Origin: Actibacterium pelagium
Lineage (GTDB): Bacteria; Pseudomonadota; Alphaproteobacteria; Rhodobacterales; Rhodobacteraceae
Reading direction: 5' to 3'
DNA length: 64,000 nucleotides
Assembly: GCF_002285415.1 (NCBI RefSeq)
Contig: NZ_NSBU01000007.1
Location: 126,501-190,500 of the forward strand
Made by a program: the position numbers and the translations under genes. The notes beneath the pieces were generated by a model. It was not told the origin of the DNA. It worked only from the letters and a program-made list of their open reading frames with translations, and did no database searches. Shown one piece after another: positions 28,555 through 36,504 of the stretch (the stretch's first letter is position 1; every line of letters begins with the position of its first letter).

Positions 28555-28590
28555 CCTTGTTTTAGCGAACCGGGTAGGCTGCGACCGGTT
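28555..28590 (-). promoter_or_regulatory. preQ1-I riboswitch controlling queCDEF
   Basis: The minus-strand leader reads AACCGG, UCGCAGCCUAC, CCGGUU, CGCUAAAACAAGG. The 6-bp stem closes a CAG-containing loop, followed by an A-rich tail ending in the Shine-Dalgarno AAGG. It matches the compact type of Thermoanaerobacter tengcongensis (loop UCGCAG, tail AAAACAAGG) nearly base for base. PreQ1 binding would pull the tail into a pseudoknot and hide the queC ribosome-binding site, shutting down queuosine precursor synthesis. Confidence 0.88.
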
Positions 28591-28690
28591 GCCGGGATCA
28601 TCCCGAACAGGCGGCGATATAGACCTTGTGATGCCAAAAGGGAAGGGGTGAGCCTTGCGCTGACCCGACGTCGCCGCCAATCTGCCGGAT

Positions 28691-28948
28691 ATGAGCGATG
28701 ACCTGTCCCCCTTTGCCACGCCGGGCCGCACCATAGAGGTGCGGGTAACCCCCAAGGCGTCTCGTAACATGGTCAGTGTGGATGGAGAGCGCCTGAAGGT
28801 CAGCGTGACCACCGTGCCGGAAGGGGGCAAAGCCAATGTGGCGGTGGTCAAGCTCTTGTCCAAGGCGCTTGGCGTCCCGAAGTCCCGGCTGGAACTGGTG
28901 CGCGGTTCGACCTCTCGCGACAAGCTGTTTCGGGTGTTGGGGCCCTAG
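28691..28948 (+). CDS. DUF167 (YggU-type) protein
   Basis: An 85-residue protein of the DUF167/YggU fold. It is recognisable by IEVRVTPKAS near the start, the PEGGKANVAVVKLLSKALGV block, and LVRGSTSRDKLFRV at the end. The family is widely conserved but has no established function. It is divergent from the queC operon, whose riboswitch leader begins about 100 bp away. Confidence 0.85.
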   Translation: MSDDLSPFATPGRTIEVRVTPKASRNMVSVDGERLKVSVTTVPEGGKANVAVVKLLSKALGVPKSRLELVRGSTSRDKLFRVLGP

Positions 28949-28989
28949 CTGAACGTGTCACGATACCCCGTCGCAGGGTCGGACGGGTC

Positions 28990-29244
28990 TCAGACGTTTT
29001 TGGGCACAGCCTTTTCCTTGGCGATCCGATAGGCGCCTTCGGGCAGGTCCAGTGCCATGGCCAGTTCTTTCAACTGTTGCATCGACAGGGTCACGACGTG
29101 AACGCGGTCGGTCATCGGGTCCAGCTGTTCGATGGTGATGCACTCTTCAAAAGCGTTGATGGTCACATCTTCCTGAAGATGGGTTTCGCCTTCGTCCACA
29201 AGGGTGATGACGGTGGCGTCGAATTCGTGCTCGATGGTAAACAT
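28990..29244 (-). CDS. Conserved small protein of unknown function
   Basis: An 84-residue acidic protein with a beta-rich first half (TIEHEFDATVITLVDEG) and a short helical end. The composition and codon use are those of a real gene, and I believe homologues occur next to these genes in other Rhodobacteraceae, but I can assign no function. No signal peptide or membrane helix. It is convergent with the DUF167 gene and divergent from the M48 protease. Confidence 0.6.
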   Translation of the reverse strand: MFTIEHEFDATVITLVDEGETHLQEDVTINAFEECITIEQLDPMTDRVHVVTLSMQQLKELAMALDLPEGAYRIAKEKAVPKNV

Positions 29245-29359
29245 ACGCTCAGGCTAGCTTGCGGATTTCGGCTTGTGAACTGGAATATGGATTTTCTGGC
29301 TGGTTCCGCGATCCCGCTTTGCTAGAGTGACCCCCAAGGAAACGAGAACAGGCAATTTC

Positions 29360-30040
29360 ATGCGATTTACTATCCCACTTCTGTGCCTTGCGCTTGCTGC
29401 GTGCACGGAAACCACCACGACCGGTGGGCAGGTTTCAAAGGCGCCGTCTATCAATTCGACCCAGATGCAGCGGTTCAGCGCGGTTCAATCCCGTGTGGAA
29501 CCCGTGGCAGAGCGTGAATGCCGCGCCCGTGCCCGGTCTGGCGTGAATTGCGACTTCAAGATCGTGATCCACCCCAACGCGGACCTGCCGCCCAACGCCT
29601 ATCAGTCGCTGGAAGGGCGTCGGCCGGTGGTCACCTTTACCCAGGCCCTGTTGAACGACCTGCAGAACAGCCACGAGATCGCCTTTGTCATGGGACATGA
29701 GGCCGCGCATCATATCGAGAACCACATCGCTAAGACGCAAGTGAATGCAACGGCTGGCTCTATTTTCGGGGCGCTTGTCGGTGCGGCTATTGGTTCTCAG
29801 GTCGCGGTGGACGTCGGTCAGCAGCTGGGTGGTTCGGTTGGCGCGCGCGCCTATTCCAAGGATATGGAGCTTGAAGCCGACGCGCTTGGCGCGGTGATCA
29901 CCCATAAGGCCGGGTATGACCCACGGGCTGGTGCTGCCTATTTCTTCCGGTCTCCTGATCCGGGCGACAGGTTCCTTGGCTCGCACCCACCCAACGCAGA
30001 GCGCCGTGCAACCATCAACCGGGTTGCGGCCAGCCTTTAA
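29360..30040 (+). CDS. M48-family metallopeptidase lipoprotein
   Basis: A 226-residue zinc protease with a lipoprotein signal (lipobox LAAC, C15). The zinc motif HEAAH is at 113-117, and the third ligand is in DMELEADALG about 50 residues later. A glycine-rich hydrophobic loop (GSIFGALVGAAIGS) between them is common in envelope M48 proteases of the LoiP/BepA type, which act in outer-membrane quality control. The ATG at 29360 makes a standard lipoprotein; an upstream ATG at 29327 would bury the signal. A strong terminator follows. Confidence 0.88.
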   Translation: MRFTIPLLCLALAACTETTTTGGQVSKAPSINSTQMQRFSAVQSRVEPVAERECRARARSGVNCDFKIVIHPNADLPPNAYQSLEGRRPVVTFTQALLNDLQNSHEIAFVMGHEAAHHIENHIAKTQVNATAGSIFGALVGAAIGSQVAVDVGQQLGGSVGARAYSKDMELEADALGAVITHKAGYDPRAGAAYFFRSPDPGDRFLGSHPPNAERRATINRVAASL

Positions 30041-30060
30041 GGGCCGGTGATCTAAACAAC

Positions 30061-30097
30061 AAAGCCGACCTTCCAGTTCTTGGCAGGTCGGCTTTTT
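30061..30097 (+). terminator. Rho-independent terminator (bidirectional-looking)
   Basis: AAAGCCGACC (30061-30070) pairs with GGTCGGCTTT around a 13-nt loop, followed by TTTTT. The 5' side starts with AAAG, so a shorter U-run also exists on the minus strand. It serves the M48 gene and possibly the convergent hydrolase gene ending at 30144. Confidence 0.9.
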
Positions 30098-30143
30098 ACT
30101 TTTATCGGTACTTCCTCTGGGCAGATCCCGCAGAAGGCGCAGG

Positions 30144-30998
30144 TTACCGCAAGTGTTCGATCAGGGCCTCAAGCACTTCGGTAGGGCGTTCTTCGACCAG
30201 AAAATGACCCGCGTCTACGGCATGGCCCACCGCATTGGGGAACCAGACCTTCCAAGCCTCAAGCGGGTCGATATGATGCGCCACGGCGCCTTTGCTGCCC
30301 CAAAGCACGAGGCAAGGAATGTCGCTGGTCTGGCCAAGGTTCTCGCGGTCATGGTCCAGATCTGTCGACGCGCCCGCCGAATAATCCCCGCACCATGCCG
30401 CAACCACATCCGGGTTACGCGCCGCGCGTTCGTATTCGGCCAGCGCCTCTTTGGCAAAAAGATCAGTTGAGCCAGACAAGCCAAGCAGCGCAGAGTGTAG
30501 AAACAGGATCGGGTCCCCGTTGATCAGACGACGTGGCATGTCACCGGGCTGGGCCAGAAAGCTCCAGTGATAGTATTTCTTTGCCAGCCAATCATCCATC
30601 ACCCGCCACACATCAAGCGTTGGTAGGATGTCCAGGATCGCAACAGAGCGCACCGCATCCGGATGATCCAACACCATGCGATGCGCCACCCGAGAGCCCC
30701 GATCATGGGAAACCACCTGAAACTGCGAATGCCCCAGGTGTTCCATCAACAAGATGAAATCTTGCGCCATGGCGCGGAAGGTGAAGTCATCGCTCTTGGC
30801 AACAGAGTCGCCATACCCGCGCAGGTCGGGGATGATCACGCGATGTGTTTCGGCAAGCTGCTCTGCAACTGGGTGCCACATGAAATGGGTCTGCGGATAC
30901 CCGTGCAATAGCAGAAGAGGGTCGCCCTTTCCGCCCACTCTTGCGTGAATGGTTGCCTCGGGAAGGGCGACGTCGATCTCTTCGAAACCTGCGAACAT
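30144..30998 (-). CDS. Alpha/beta hydrolase, fluoroacetate/haloacetate dehalogenase-like
   Basis: A 284-residue alpha/beta hydrolase in which the nucleophile is aspartate: D99 in SHDRGSR, with R100 and R103 where haloacetate dehalogenases bind the carboxylate. D123 (AILDILP) fits the acid, H144-W145 (KYYHWSF) and a Y in CGDYSAG fit the halide pocket, and the catalytic histidine is in VDAGHFLVEERP. All positions known for fluoroacetate dehalogenases appear present, so hydrolytic dehalogenation of short halo-acids is plausible; an epoxide hydrolase is the alternative. It lies 14 bp after the trypsin-fold gene on the same strand. Confidence 0.75.
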   Translation of the reverse strand: MFAGFEEIDVALPEATIHARVGGKGDPLLLLHGYPQTHFMWHPVAEQLAETHRVIIPDLRGYGDSVAKSDDFTFRAMAQDFILLMEHLGHSQFQVVSHDRGSRVAHRMVLDHPDAVRSVAILDILPTLDVWRVMDDWLAKKYYHWSFLAQPGDMPRRLINGDPILFLHSALLGLSGSTDLFAKEALAEYERAARNPDVVAAWCGDYSAGASTDLDHDRENLGQTSDIPCLVLWGSKGAVAHHIDPLEAWKVWFPNAVGHAVDAGHFLVEERPTEVLEALIEHLR

Positions 30999-31012
30999 GG
31001 GGCTGCGCGGGG

Positions 31013-32710
31013 CTAGTTCCAGCAGCTGACCAGAACCGCCATATCCGCGGCCTGAACCGTCAGGTCTTCGGGTGCGATCGGGTCGGTCCTGTCGCTGATC
31101 CGGGCCGAGACACCATTGGCCTGCAGGAAGCTGGCCATGGGCGAGACAGACGCAGCAAAGCTGACGTCTTCGGGCAATTGCCGCGCGCCGTCCGCGCGAG
31201 GCAGCAGCATGCCGATCACTGCACCAGCCGCGTCAAACACCGGCCCCCCAGCATCACCGGGCAGGGCGGAAAGCGCCAGACGGGCACGGTCGGTTTCGCC
31301 TTGCAGGCCCTTCACATCCGCCAAGGTGCCATAGGTCAGCGCAGGCAGCGCCAGAAGCCCACCATAGGAATATCCCGCCACGGCAATTTCCGACTGCAGA
31401 CGCGGCGCGGTTTCACGGAAACCAGCGATCTCGATCGGCGACAGGTCGGTGGTCGGGCGCAGAAGGCTTAGACCAAGCGCCGTGTCCTGCGCGACGATTT
31501 CCGCCTCTTGCTCGTCCCCTATGGTGACGCGGGTGCATTGGTCCAAAGCGCTGGTCAGCACCGCGCCTTTGCCATCGACGAAGAAACCGGTGAACGAGGC
31601 CTCGGGGCGGCGAATTTCAAGTCCGGCAAACAGGTCGATAGACTGGTCTTCACGACCCGCTGTATCGGGCAGGACAGAGCCTTTGATCGGCGCAAAGCTG
31701 GCCTGCATCATCTGGGCCGCACGTTCCATCAGGCGACGATCTTCGGGGCGCCATGTCAGGGTGAAGCCTTTGACCTCGTCATCAGAGGTCTGAACATAGG
31801 TGTAGCTTTCGATCTGGTCGTTGCGGCCAGTGATGGTGAAGTTGCGACGATTGCGTTCGCGGGGACCTTCCAGCGGGATGATCTCTAGCGTCTGCATCAG
31901 GTCGTACAGGCCGGACATGGTGACCTCGTCCCCGGTCTGGCTGATCAACATGGCGGTCACACCACTGTCGTTCTTGGCCTTATAGCGGCTGAACGGGCTT
32001 AGCGGGGTGTCGCCCTCGATCAATCCCATCGGCATGTCCAAGGCGATCCCGGCGGCGATGTCCTGCACGTTGACCATGCCAAGTTTGCCGATGGCCGCGC
32101 GATAGTCGCCGATCAGCTTGGTGCGCTGGGCAGTGGTCAGGATACCCGTCGGCTCGGCGTTGATCCGTGCTTGGTATTCCCCCATCGCGCGGCGGGTGCC
32201 CGGCCCAAAGGCCGCATCCAGCGCACCGGAATAGACGCCTTCCCATTTCATCGCTTCCTGAATGGCGATCTTCTCTTCGCGGGTCAAAAGCGCCTCGGAC
32301 CGGCGCGCCTCACGCGGGGTTTCGTCGATCAGGGTGGCGACCGGGGCCTGCGGGGTGGGGGCGGGCTGTGCCACGGGGCGGGATTGTTGGCCTTGGGGCC
32401 AGTACTGCTCACCCAATCCGGCATCTTCAGCGATATAGCTGTCCTCTGGGATGCGGCCCTGCGAACGCAACTGATCCAAACGCGCCTCGGCGCCGGGGCG
32501 CGTGTAGGGACCAAGCACGATGGCATACCACCCCGTTCCCAATCGGAACCCGGCGATATCGGGCAGGGAAGAGCCATAGACCCGCGCGCGCGCCTGCGCC
32601 TCTTGCAGGGTCGGATGCGCCTCTATCTGGACCCAGTTAGAGGTCTGTGCAGCGGAAATCGTGGTGGAAAGGCCCAAAATCAAAGTGGCGAGCGCGAGAA
32701 GTTTTTTCAT
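31013..32710 (-). CDS. Exported SPOR - peptidoglycan-binding - trypsin-fold protein, catalytic triad lost
   Basis: A 565-residue protein with a Sec signal (about 1-21), an SPOR-like region (about 24-100), a peptidoglycan_binding_1-like segment (EKIAIQEAMKWEGVYSGALD, about 150-205) and a C-terminal trypsin-like domain (about 350-550). All three catalytic positions look replaced: the serine motif reads GDAGGP (A487), the TNAHVV-type histidine position reads TSALDQ (L389), and the DLALL aspartate position reads GLSLL (G413). It is probably a periplasmic wall-binding scaffold or regulator, not a protease. The dehalogenase-like gene follows 14 bp away. Confidence 0.8.
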   Translation of the reverse strand: MKKLLALATLILGLSTTISAAQTSNWVQIEAHPTLQEAQARARVYGSSLPDIAGFRLGTGWYAIVLGPYTRPGAEARLDQLRSQGRIPEDSYIAEDAGLGEQYWPQGQQSRPVAQPAPTPQAPVATLIDETPREARRSEALLTREEKIAIQEAMKWEGVYSGALDAAFGPGTRRAMGEYQARINAEPTGILTTAQRTKLIGDYRAAIGKLGMVNVQDIAAGIALDMPMGLIEGDTPLSPFSRYKAKNDSGVTAMLISQTGDEVTMSGLYDLMQTLEIIPLEGPRERNRRNFTITGRNDQIESYTYVQTSDDEVKGFTLTWRPEDRRLMERAAQMMQASFAPIKGSVLPDTAGREDQSIDLFAGLEIRRPEASFTGFFVDGKGAVLTSALDQCTRVTIGDEQEAEIVAQDTALGLSLLRPTTDLSPIEIAGFRETAPRLQSEIAVAGYSYGGLLALPALTYGTLADVKGLQGETDRARLALSALPGDAGGPVFDAAGAVIGMLLPRADGARQLPEDVSFAASVSPMASFLQANGVSARISDRTDPIAPEDLTVQAADMAVLVSCWN

Positions 32711-32851
32711 TGTCAGCCCGAATAAGCAGAATAAATCAGATTCTTATTAGATGTATCTATAGTGGGCTGGATTTGCACGTTTCTATTCGGCAAAAGCACC
32801 ATGTCCGGCGCAGTGCGCCCACAATGCCACAATCTTCATGCGGGGGCTTTC

Positions 32852-34279
32852 ATGGCGAACGGAAAACTCGATCCCAAGGACTGGCCGTCCTTCCGCGATG
32901 CCGCGCATAAAATGCTGGATGATGCGCTGGACAAGATGGAAACGGCCGAGACCGCCCGTGTCTGGACCGCCCCTACGCCAGAGCTGATCGACGCGATGAG
33001 CCAGCCCCTACCAGAGGCAGGCCAAGAGATTGCGGCGATAGGGGAGCAGCTGACCGATCTCTTGCCGTTCGGGCCGGGCAATACCCACCCGCGGTTCTGG
33101 GGGTGGGTGCATGGCAGCGGCACGCCTGCCGGGCTTTTGCCTGCCATCGCCATGGCAGCAATGAACGCCAACTTGGGTGGCCGCGATACCGGCGCGATCC
33201 ATGTCGAGAAACAGGTTTTGGACTGGTCCAAGGCCATGATGGGCTTTCCGCAGGACGCGAGCGGTCTGCTGGTGTCAGGCACGTCGATGGCGACGGTGAT
33301 TGCCATGAAGACTGCGCGCGACGCCATGCTGGGGGTCAAGACGCGCAAGACAGGTCTGGGGTCGCATTCATTGGTGGCCTATACCTCGGCCCAGACCCAC
33401 AGCTGCGTGGCGCGGGCTTTTGATATCATCGGGCTGGGCGCAGACACATTGCGGCTGGTGCCCTGTACTGACGATTACACAATCGACCTTGGCGCCCTGC
33501 GCAAGATGATCGCCGATGATCTGGCCGCCGGCCGCTCCCCCTTTGCGCTGATCGGGACCGCTGGTGCCGTGAACGTCGGGGCGATCGATGATCTGGATGC
33601 GCTTGCTGACATCGCTCGCGCGCATGACATGTGGTACCACGTCGACGCCGCTATAGGTGGCGCCGCTATGCTAAGTGACGGTCTGCGCCCACGCTTCAAA
33701 GGGTTGGAACGCGCGGATTCCGTCGCCTTTGATTTCCACAAGTGGCTGCAGGTTAATTACGACGCTGGTTGCGTTCTGATCCGCGATGCCGATGCCCATT
33801 ACGCCAGCTTCAACGAACGTCCCGCCTATTTGGCACAATCCGCCCGAGGCTTATCCGGCGGTGACTTCTGGCCCGTCGACTATGGCCCCGAACTGTCCCG
33901 CGACTTCCGCGCCTTGAAGGTCTGGGCGCATCTTTCACATTTCGGCACCAAGGCATTGGGCGCGGCGGTCGACGACAACCACCGCCAAGCAAAGCTTCTG
34001 GGGCAACTGGTGGATGAAGCGCCGGGACTTCAACTTATGGCCCCTGTCGCCCTAAACATCGTCTGCTTCCGTGCGACGGGGCAGGGCGATCTGGATAAGC
34101 TGAACAACGAAATCGTCTGGGAAATGCAGGAAAGCGGCTTTGCCGTACCCTCGACCACGGTCCTGAACGGCCAGACTGCGATCCGCATCAACCTGACCAA
34201 CCACCGCACCCGCGACCGGGACCTGCGGGCGCTGGTGGTGATGGTGCAGGAACTGGCTGAAAAGCTGACGGCGGCATAG
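32852..34279 (+). CDS. PLP-dependent group II amino-acid decarboxylase
   Basis: A 475-residue fold-type I enzyme of the aromatic-L-amino-acid/glutamate decarboxylase family. The Schiff-base lysine is K297 in FDFHKWLQ, with HPRFWGWVHGSG near the substrate pocket and WYHVDAAIGG, where the aspartate contacts the PLP ring nitrogen. The substrate cannot be told (aromatic amino acid, or aspartate/diaminobutyrate). The ATG at 32852 has GGGGG upstream; an ATG at 32762 adds 30 unconserved residues. It is divergent from the trypsin-fold gene. Confidence 0.85.
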   Translation: MANGKLDPKDWPSFRDAAHKMLDDALDKMETAETARVWTAPTPELIDAMSQPLPEAGQEIAAIGEQLTDLLPFGPGNTHPRFWGWVHGSGTPAGLLPAIAMAAMNANLGGRDTGAIHVEKQVLDWSKAMMGFPQDASGLLVSGTSMATVIAMKTARDAMLGVKTRKTGLGSHSLVAYTSAQTHSCVARAFDIIGLGADTLRLVPCTDDYTIDLGALRKMIADDLAAGRSPFALIGTAGAVNVGAIDDLDALADIARAHDMWYHVDAAIGGAAMLSDGLRPRFKGLERADSVAFDFHKWLQVNYDAGCVLIRDADAHYASFNERPAYLAQSARGLSGGDFWPVDYGPELSRDFRALKVWAHLSHFGTKALGAAVDDNHRQAKLLGQLVDEAPGLQLMAPVALNIVCFRATGQGDLDKLNNEIVWEMQESGFAVPSTTVLNGQTAIRINLTNHRTRDRDLRALVVMVQELAEKLTAA

Positions 34280-34554
34280 GATTTCCCGCCAAATTTCCTA
34301 AGATTTCAGGCCCGTATTTCGGGGGCTTGGGCGGAAGCGACCGCACCGACGCCCCTTCAGCATACTTGAAACCGGTTGACGAGTGCGGCGGTCACGACTG
34401 TTTTGGATGATCTCACAACTCTGTCAGATCCGCCAAAAACGATGCAAATCGTCCCTAAAACATGCTTCAATCAAGCAAGGTAAGACCTCTCGACGCGCGC
34501 TTAAGAAGTCTTCGCGCGTTGCGAATGCAGTTCCTTAAGCGCAAAGCCGTTCCG

Positions 34555-34944
34555 ATGCCCAAGACATTCAAAATGAGAACGCACATACTGGCCGTGACAC
34601 TGGCCACTGCGGGTACTGCGCCGCTTGCCGACACGGTCCCGGAGCCACGGTTCCCGCCAGACAGGACAGATCTGCGGTTTTACTTCGCATGTAACGCCTT
34701 GGCCGAAACCCGTCTTCCCAGTTTCGGCGAAGCCTCGACCTGCGGAATGATCTTCGAGCGCCTCAAACTGTCCCTTGTGTCCCAGATGTCATTTGAGGAT
34801 TTCAATCAGCTGCCATTGCGCGAAAGAAACAAGCTCAGCCTTCGGGGATACCGGGCTTTACACCTCTGGATGGACGAGCACCAAAAAGTCGTTGAGCTTC
34901 TGAAGGACGAGGTGACCGCCGATCAGATACCGACGGTCGAGTAA
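34555..34944 (+). CDS. Predicted secreted protein of unknown function
   Basis: A 129-residue protein with a likely Sec signal (MRTHILAVTLATAGTAPLA region), two cysteines in the mature part (FYFACNALAE, ASTCGMIF) that could form a disulfide, and a helical C-terminus. I do not recognise a family. ATG codons at 34555 and 34573 are both possible; a start at 34462 would put 31 basic residues before the signal. It lies alone between the decarboxylase and glyQ. Confidence 0.5.
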   Translation: MPKTFKMRTHILAVTLATAGTAPLADTVPEPRFPPDRTDLRFYFACNALAETRLPSFGEASTCGMIFERLKLSLVSQMSFEDFNQLPLRERNKLSLRGYRALHLWMDEHQKVVELLKDEVTADQIPTVE

Positions 34945-35050
34945 AATCAGGGGTCCAAAGTCAATTCACCTGCGTAGCAGGCCCCGCAATTGATTGACCC
35001 TTCCGTCCCGCTTGCCTATTCAGTCGCAGACGAAACCAGCAGGTGGAACC

Positions 35051-35980
35051 ATGGCCGCGCCGCAAGACAAACCCCGCTCTTTTCAAGAGATCATCCTGAG
35101 GCTTCAAAACTATTGGGCTTCCAAGGGCTGCGCCGTGTTGCAACCCTACGATATGGAGGTGGGCGCAGGGACCTTCCACCCGGCAACCACGTTGCGCGCG
35201 CTGGGCTCGAAATCCTGGGCCGCCGCCTATGTGCAGCCCTCGCGTCGCCCGACCGACGGGCGCTATGGCGAGAACCCGAACCGCCTGCAGCACTATTACC
35301 AATATCAGGTTCTGATCAAACCCAGCCCGCCCGATCTTCAGGCGCTCTATCTGGGCTCGCTCGAAGCCATCGGCATCGACATGGACCTGCACGATATCCG
35401 TTTTGTCGAGGACGACTGGGAAAGCCCAACCCTTGGCGCTTGGGGCCTTGGCTGGGAAGTCTGGTGCGACGGCATGGAAGTGTCGCAGTTCACCTATTTC
35501 CAACAGGTCGGTGGCCACGACTGCAAACCCGTTTCGGGCGAGCTGACCTACGGCTTGGAACGTCTGGCAATGTACGTTCTTGGCGTCGATCACGTGATGG
35601 ACATGCCGTACAATTCTCCGGAAGCGCCGATCCAGCTAAGCTATGGCGATGTGTTCCGCCAGACAGAGGCAGAGTACTCGCGCCATAACTTCGATGCCGC
35701 CAGCACCGAGATGCTGTTTCGCCACTTCGAAGATGCGGAAGCCGAGTGCGAAGAGATCCTGTCCCATCCGGCAGAGGACCCCAAGACCGGCAAGACCATC
35801 ATCATGGCGCACCCTGCCTATGACCAGTGCATCAAAGCCTCGCACCTGTTCAACCTGCTGGACGCGCGCGGCGTGATTTCTGTCACCGAACGCCAGGCCT
35901 ACATCGGCCGCGTCCGCGCGCTTGCCAAGAAATGCGCCGACGCCTTCGTTCAGACGGAGGCTGGCGGATGGCAGGCCTAA
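35051..35980 (+). CDS. glyQ: Glycine--tRNA ligase alpha subunit
   Basis: The catalytic alpha chain of the bacterial alpha2-beta2 glycyl-tRNA synthetase. It has 309 residues with the class II core ([44 protein letters not shown]). The ATG at 35051 follows AGGTGG. The next gene (DUF6446) starts 13 bp before its stop, so glyQ-DUF6446-glyS is one operon. Confidence 0.97.
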   Translation: MAAPQDKPRSFQEIILRLQNYWASKGCAVLQPYDMEVGAGTFHPATTLRALGSKSWAAAYVQPSRRPTDGRYGENPNRLQHYYQYQVLIKPSPPDLQALYLGSLEAIGIDMDLHDIRFVEDDWESPTLGAWGLGWEVWCDGMEVSQFTYFQQVGGHDCKPVSGELTYGLERLAMYVLGVDHVMDMPYNSPEAPIQLSYGDVFRQTEAEYSRHNFDAASTEMLFRHFEDAEAECEEILSHPAEDPKTGKTIIMAHPAYDQCIKASHLFNLLDARGVISVTERQAYIGRVRALAKKCADAFVQTEAGGWQA

Positions 35981-36504
35981 CTTGGGGCAAATTCATGGTT
36001 GGATCTGTCGTCGTTGCAGCCATCGCCGCTGGTGTCGGGGTCTGGTACACGCAGGAAAGAGCTTTCTATGCGCCGGTAGCGGTTGAAGACGCTAAGGTCG
36101 AGATCACCTCGATCACTTCGGGTAAGCCCGAGGTGATCCTGACCGAGAACCTGACCGCCATCGATTCCGAAAGCTCGCCAATCCGCTATCGTGCCTGTTT
36201 CACCACGCCGACGTCCTTGGCGCTGTTGACCGAAACCTACGAGGTCTTCGATCGCGCTGTGCCGCTGGTCGCGCCCGACACGTTCGACTGTTTCAACGCC
36301 GCCGCTATTGGCGAGGCGCTGGAAAGCGAAGAGGCCATCGCCTTCATGGGTGAAAAACACATCGAATATGGCATTGACCGCATTGTCGCCGTCTACCCAG
36401 ACGGCCGCGGCTTTGTCTGGAACCAAGTCAATTCCTGCGGCAAGTCGGCATTCTCCGGCAACCCGCTGCCCCTTGGCTGCCCGCTACCGCCGGAGAAAAA
36501 CTGA
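35968..36504 (+). CDS. DUF6446-type membrane-anchored protein between glyQ and glyS
   Basis: A 178-residue protein with one N-terminal membrane helix ([17 protein letters not shown], about residues 10-27) and a periplasmic domain with three or four cysteines. It resembles the DUF6446 proteins that Rhodobacteraceae carry at this position. The function is unknown. Its ATG overlaps glyQ by 13 bp and its TGA overlaps the glyS ATG, so it is translated tightly with both synthetase subunits; a larger reading frame starting at 35827 inside glyQ is not credible. Confidence 0.75.
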   Translation: MAGLTWGKFMVGSVVVAAIAAGVGVWYTQERAFYAPVAVEDAKVEITSITSGKPEVILTENLTAIDSESSPIRYRACFTTPTSLALLTETYEVFDRAVPLVAPDTFDCFNAAAIGEALESEEAIAFMGEKHIEYGIDRIVAVYPDGRGFVWNQVNSCGKSAFSGNPLPLGCPLPPEKN

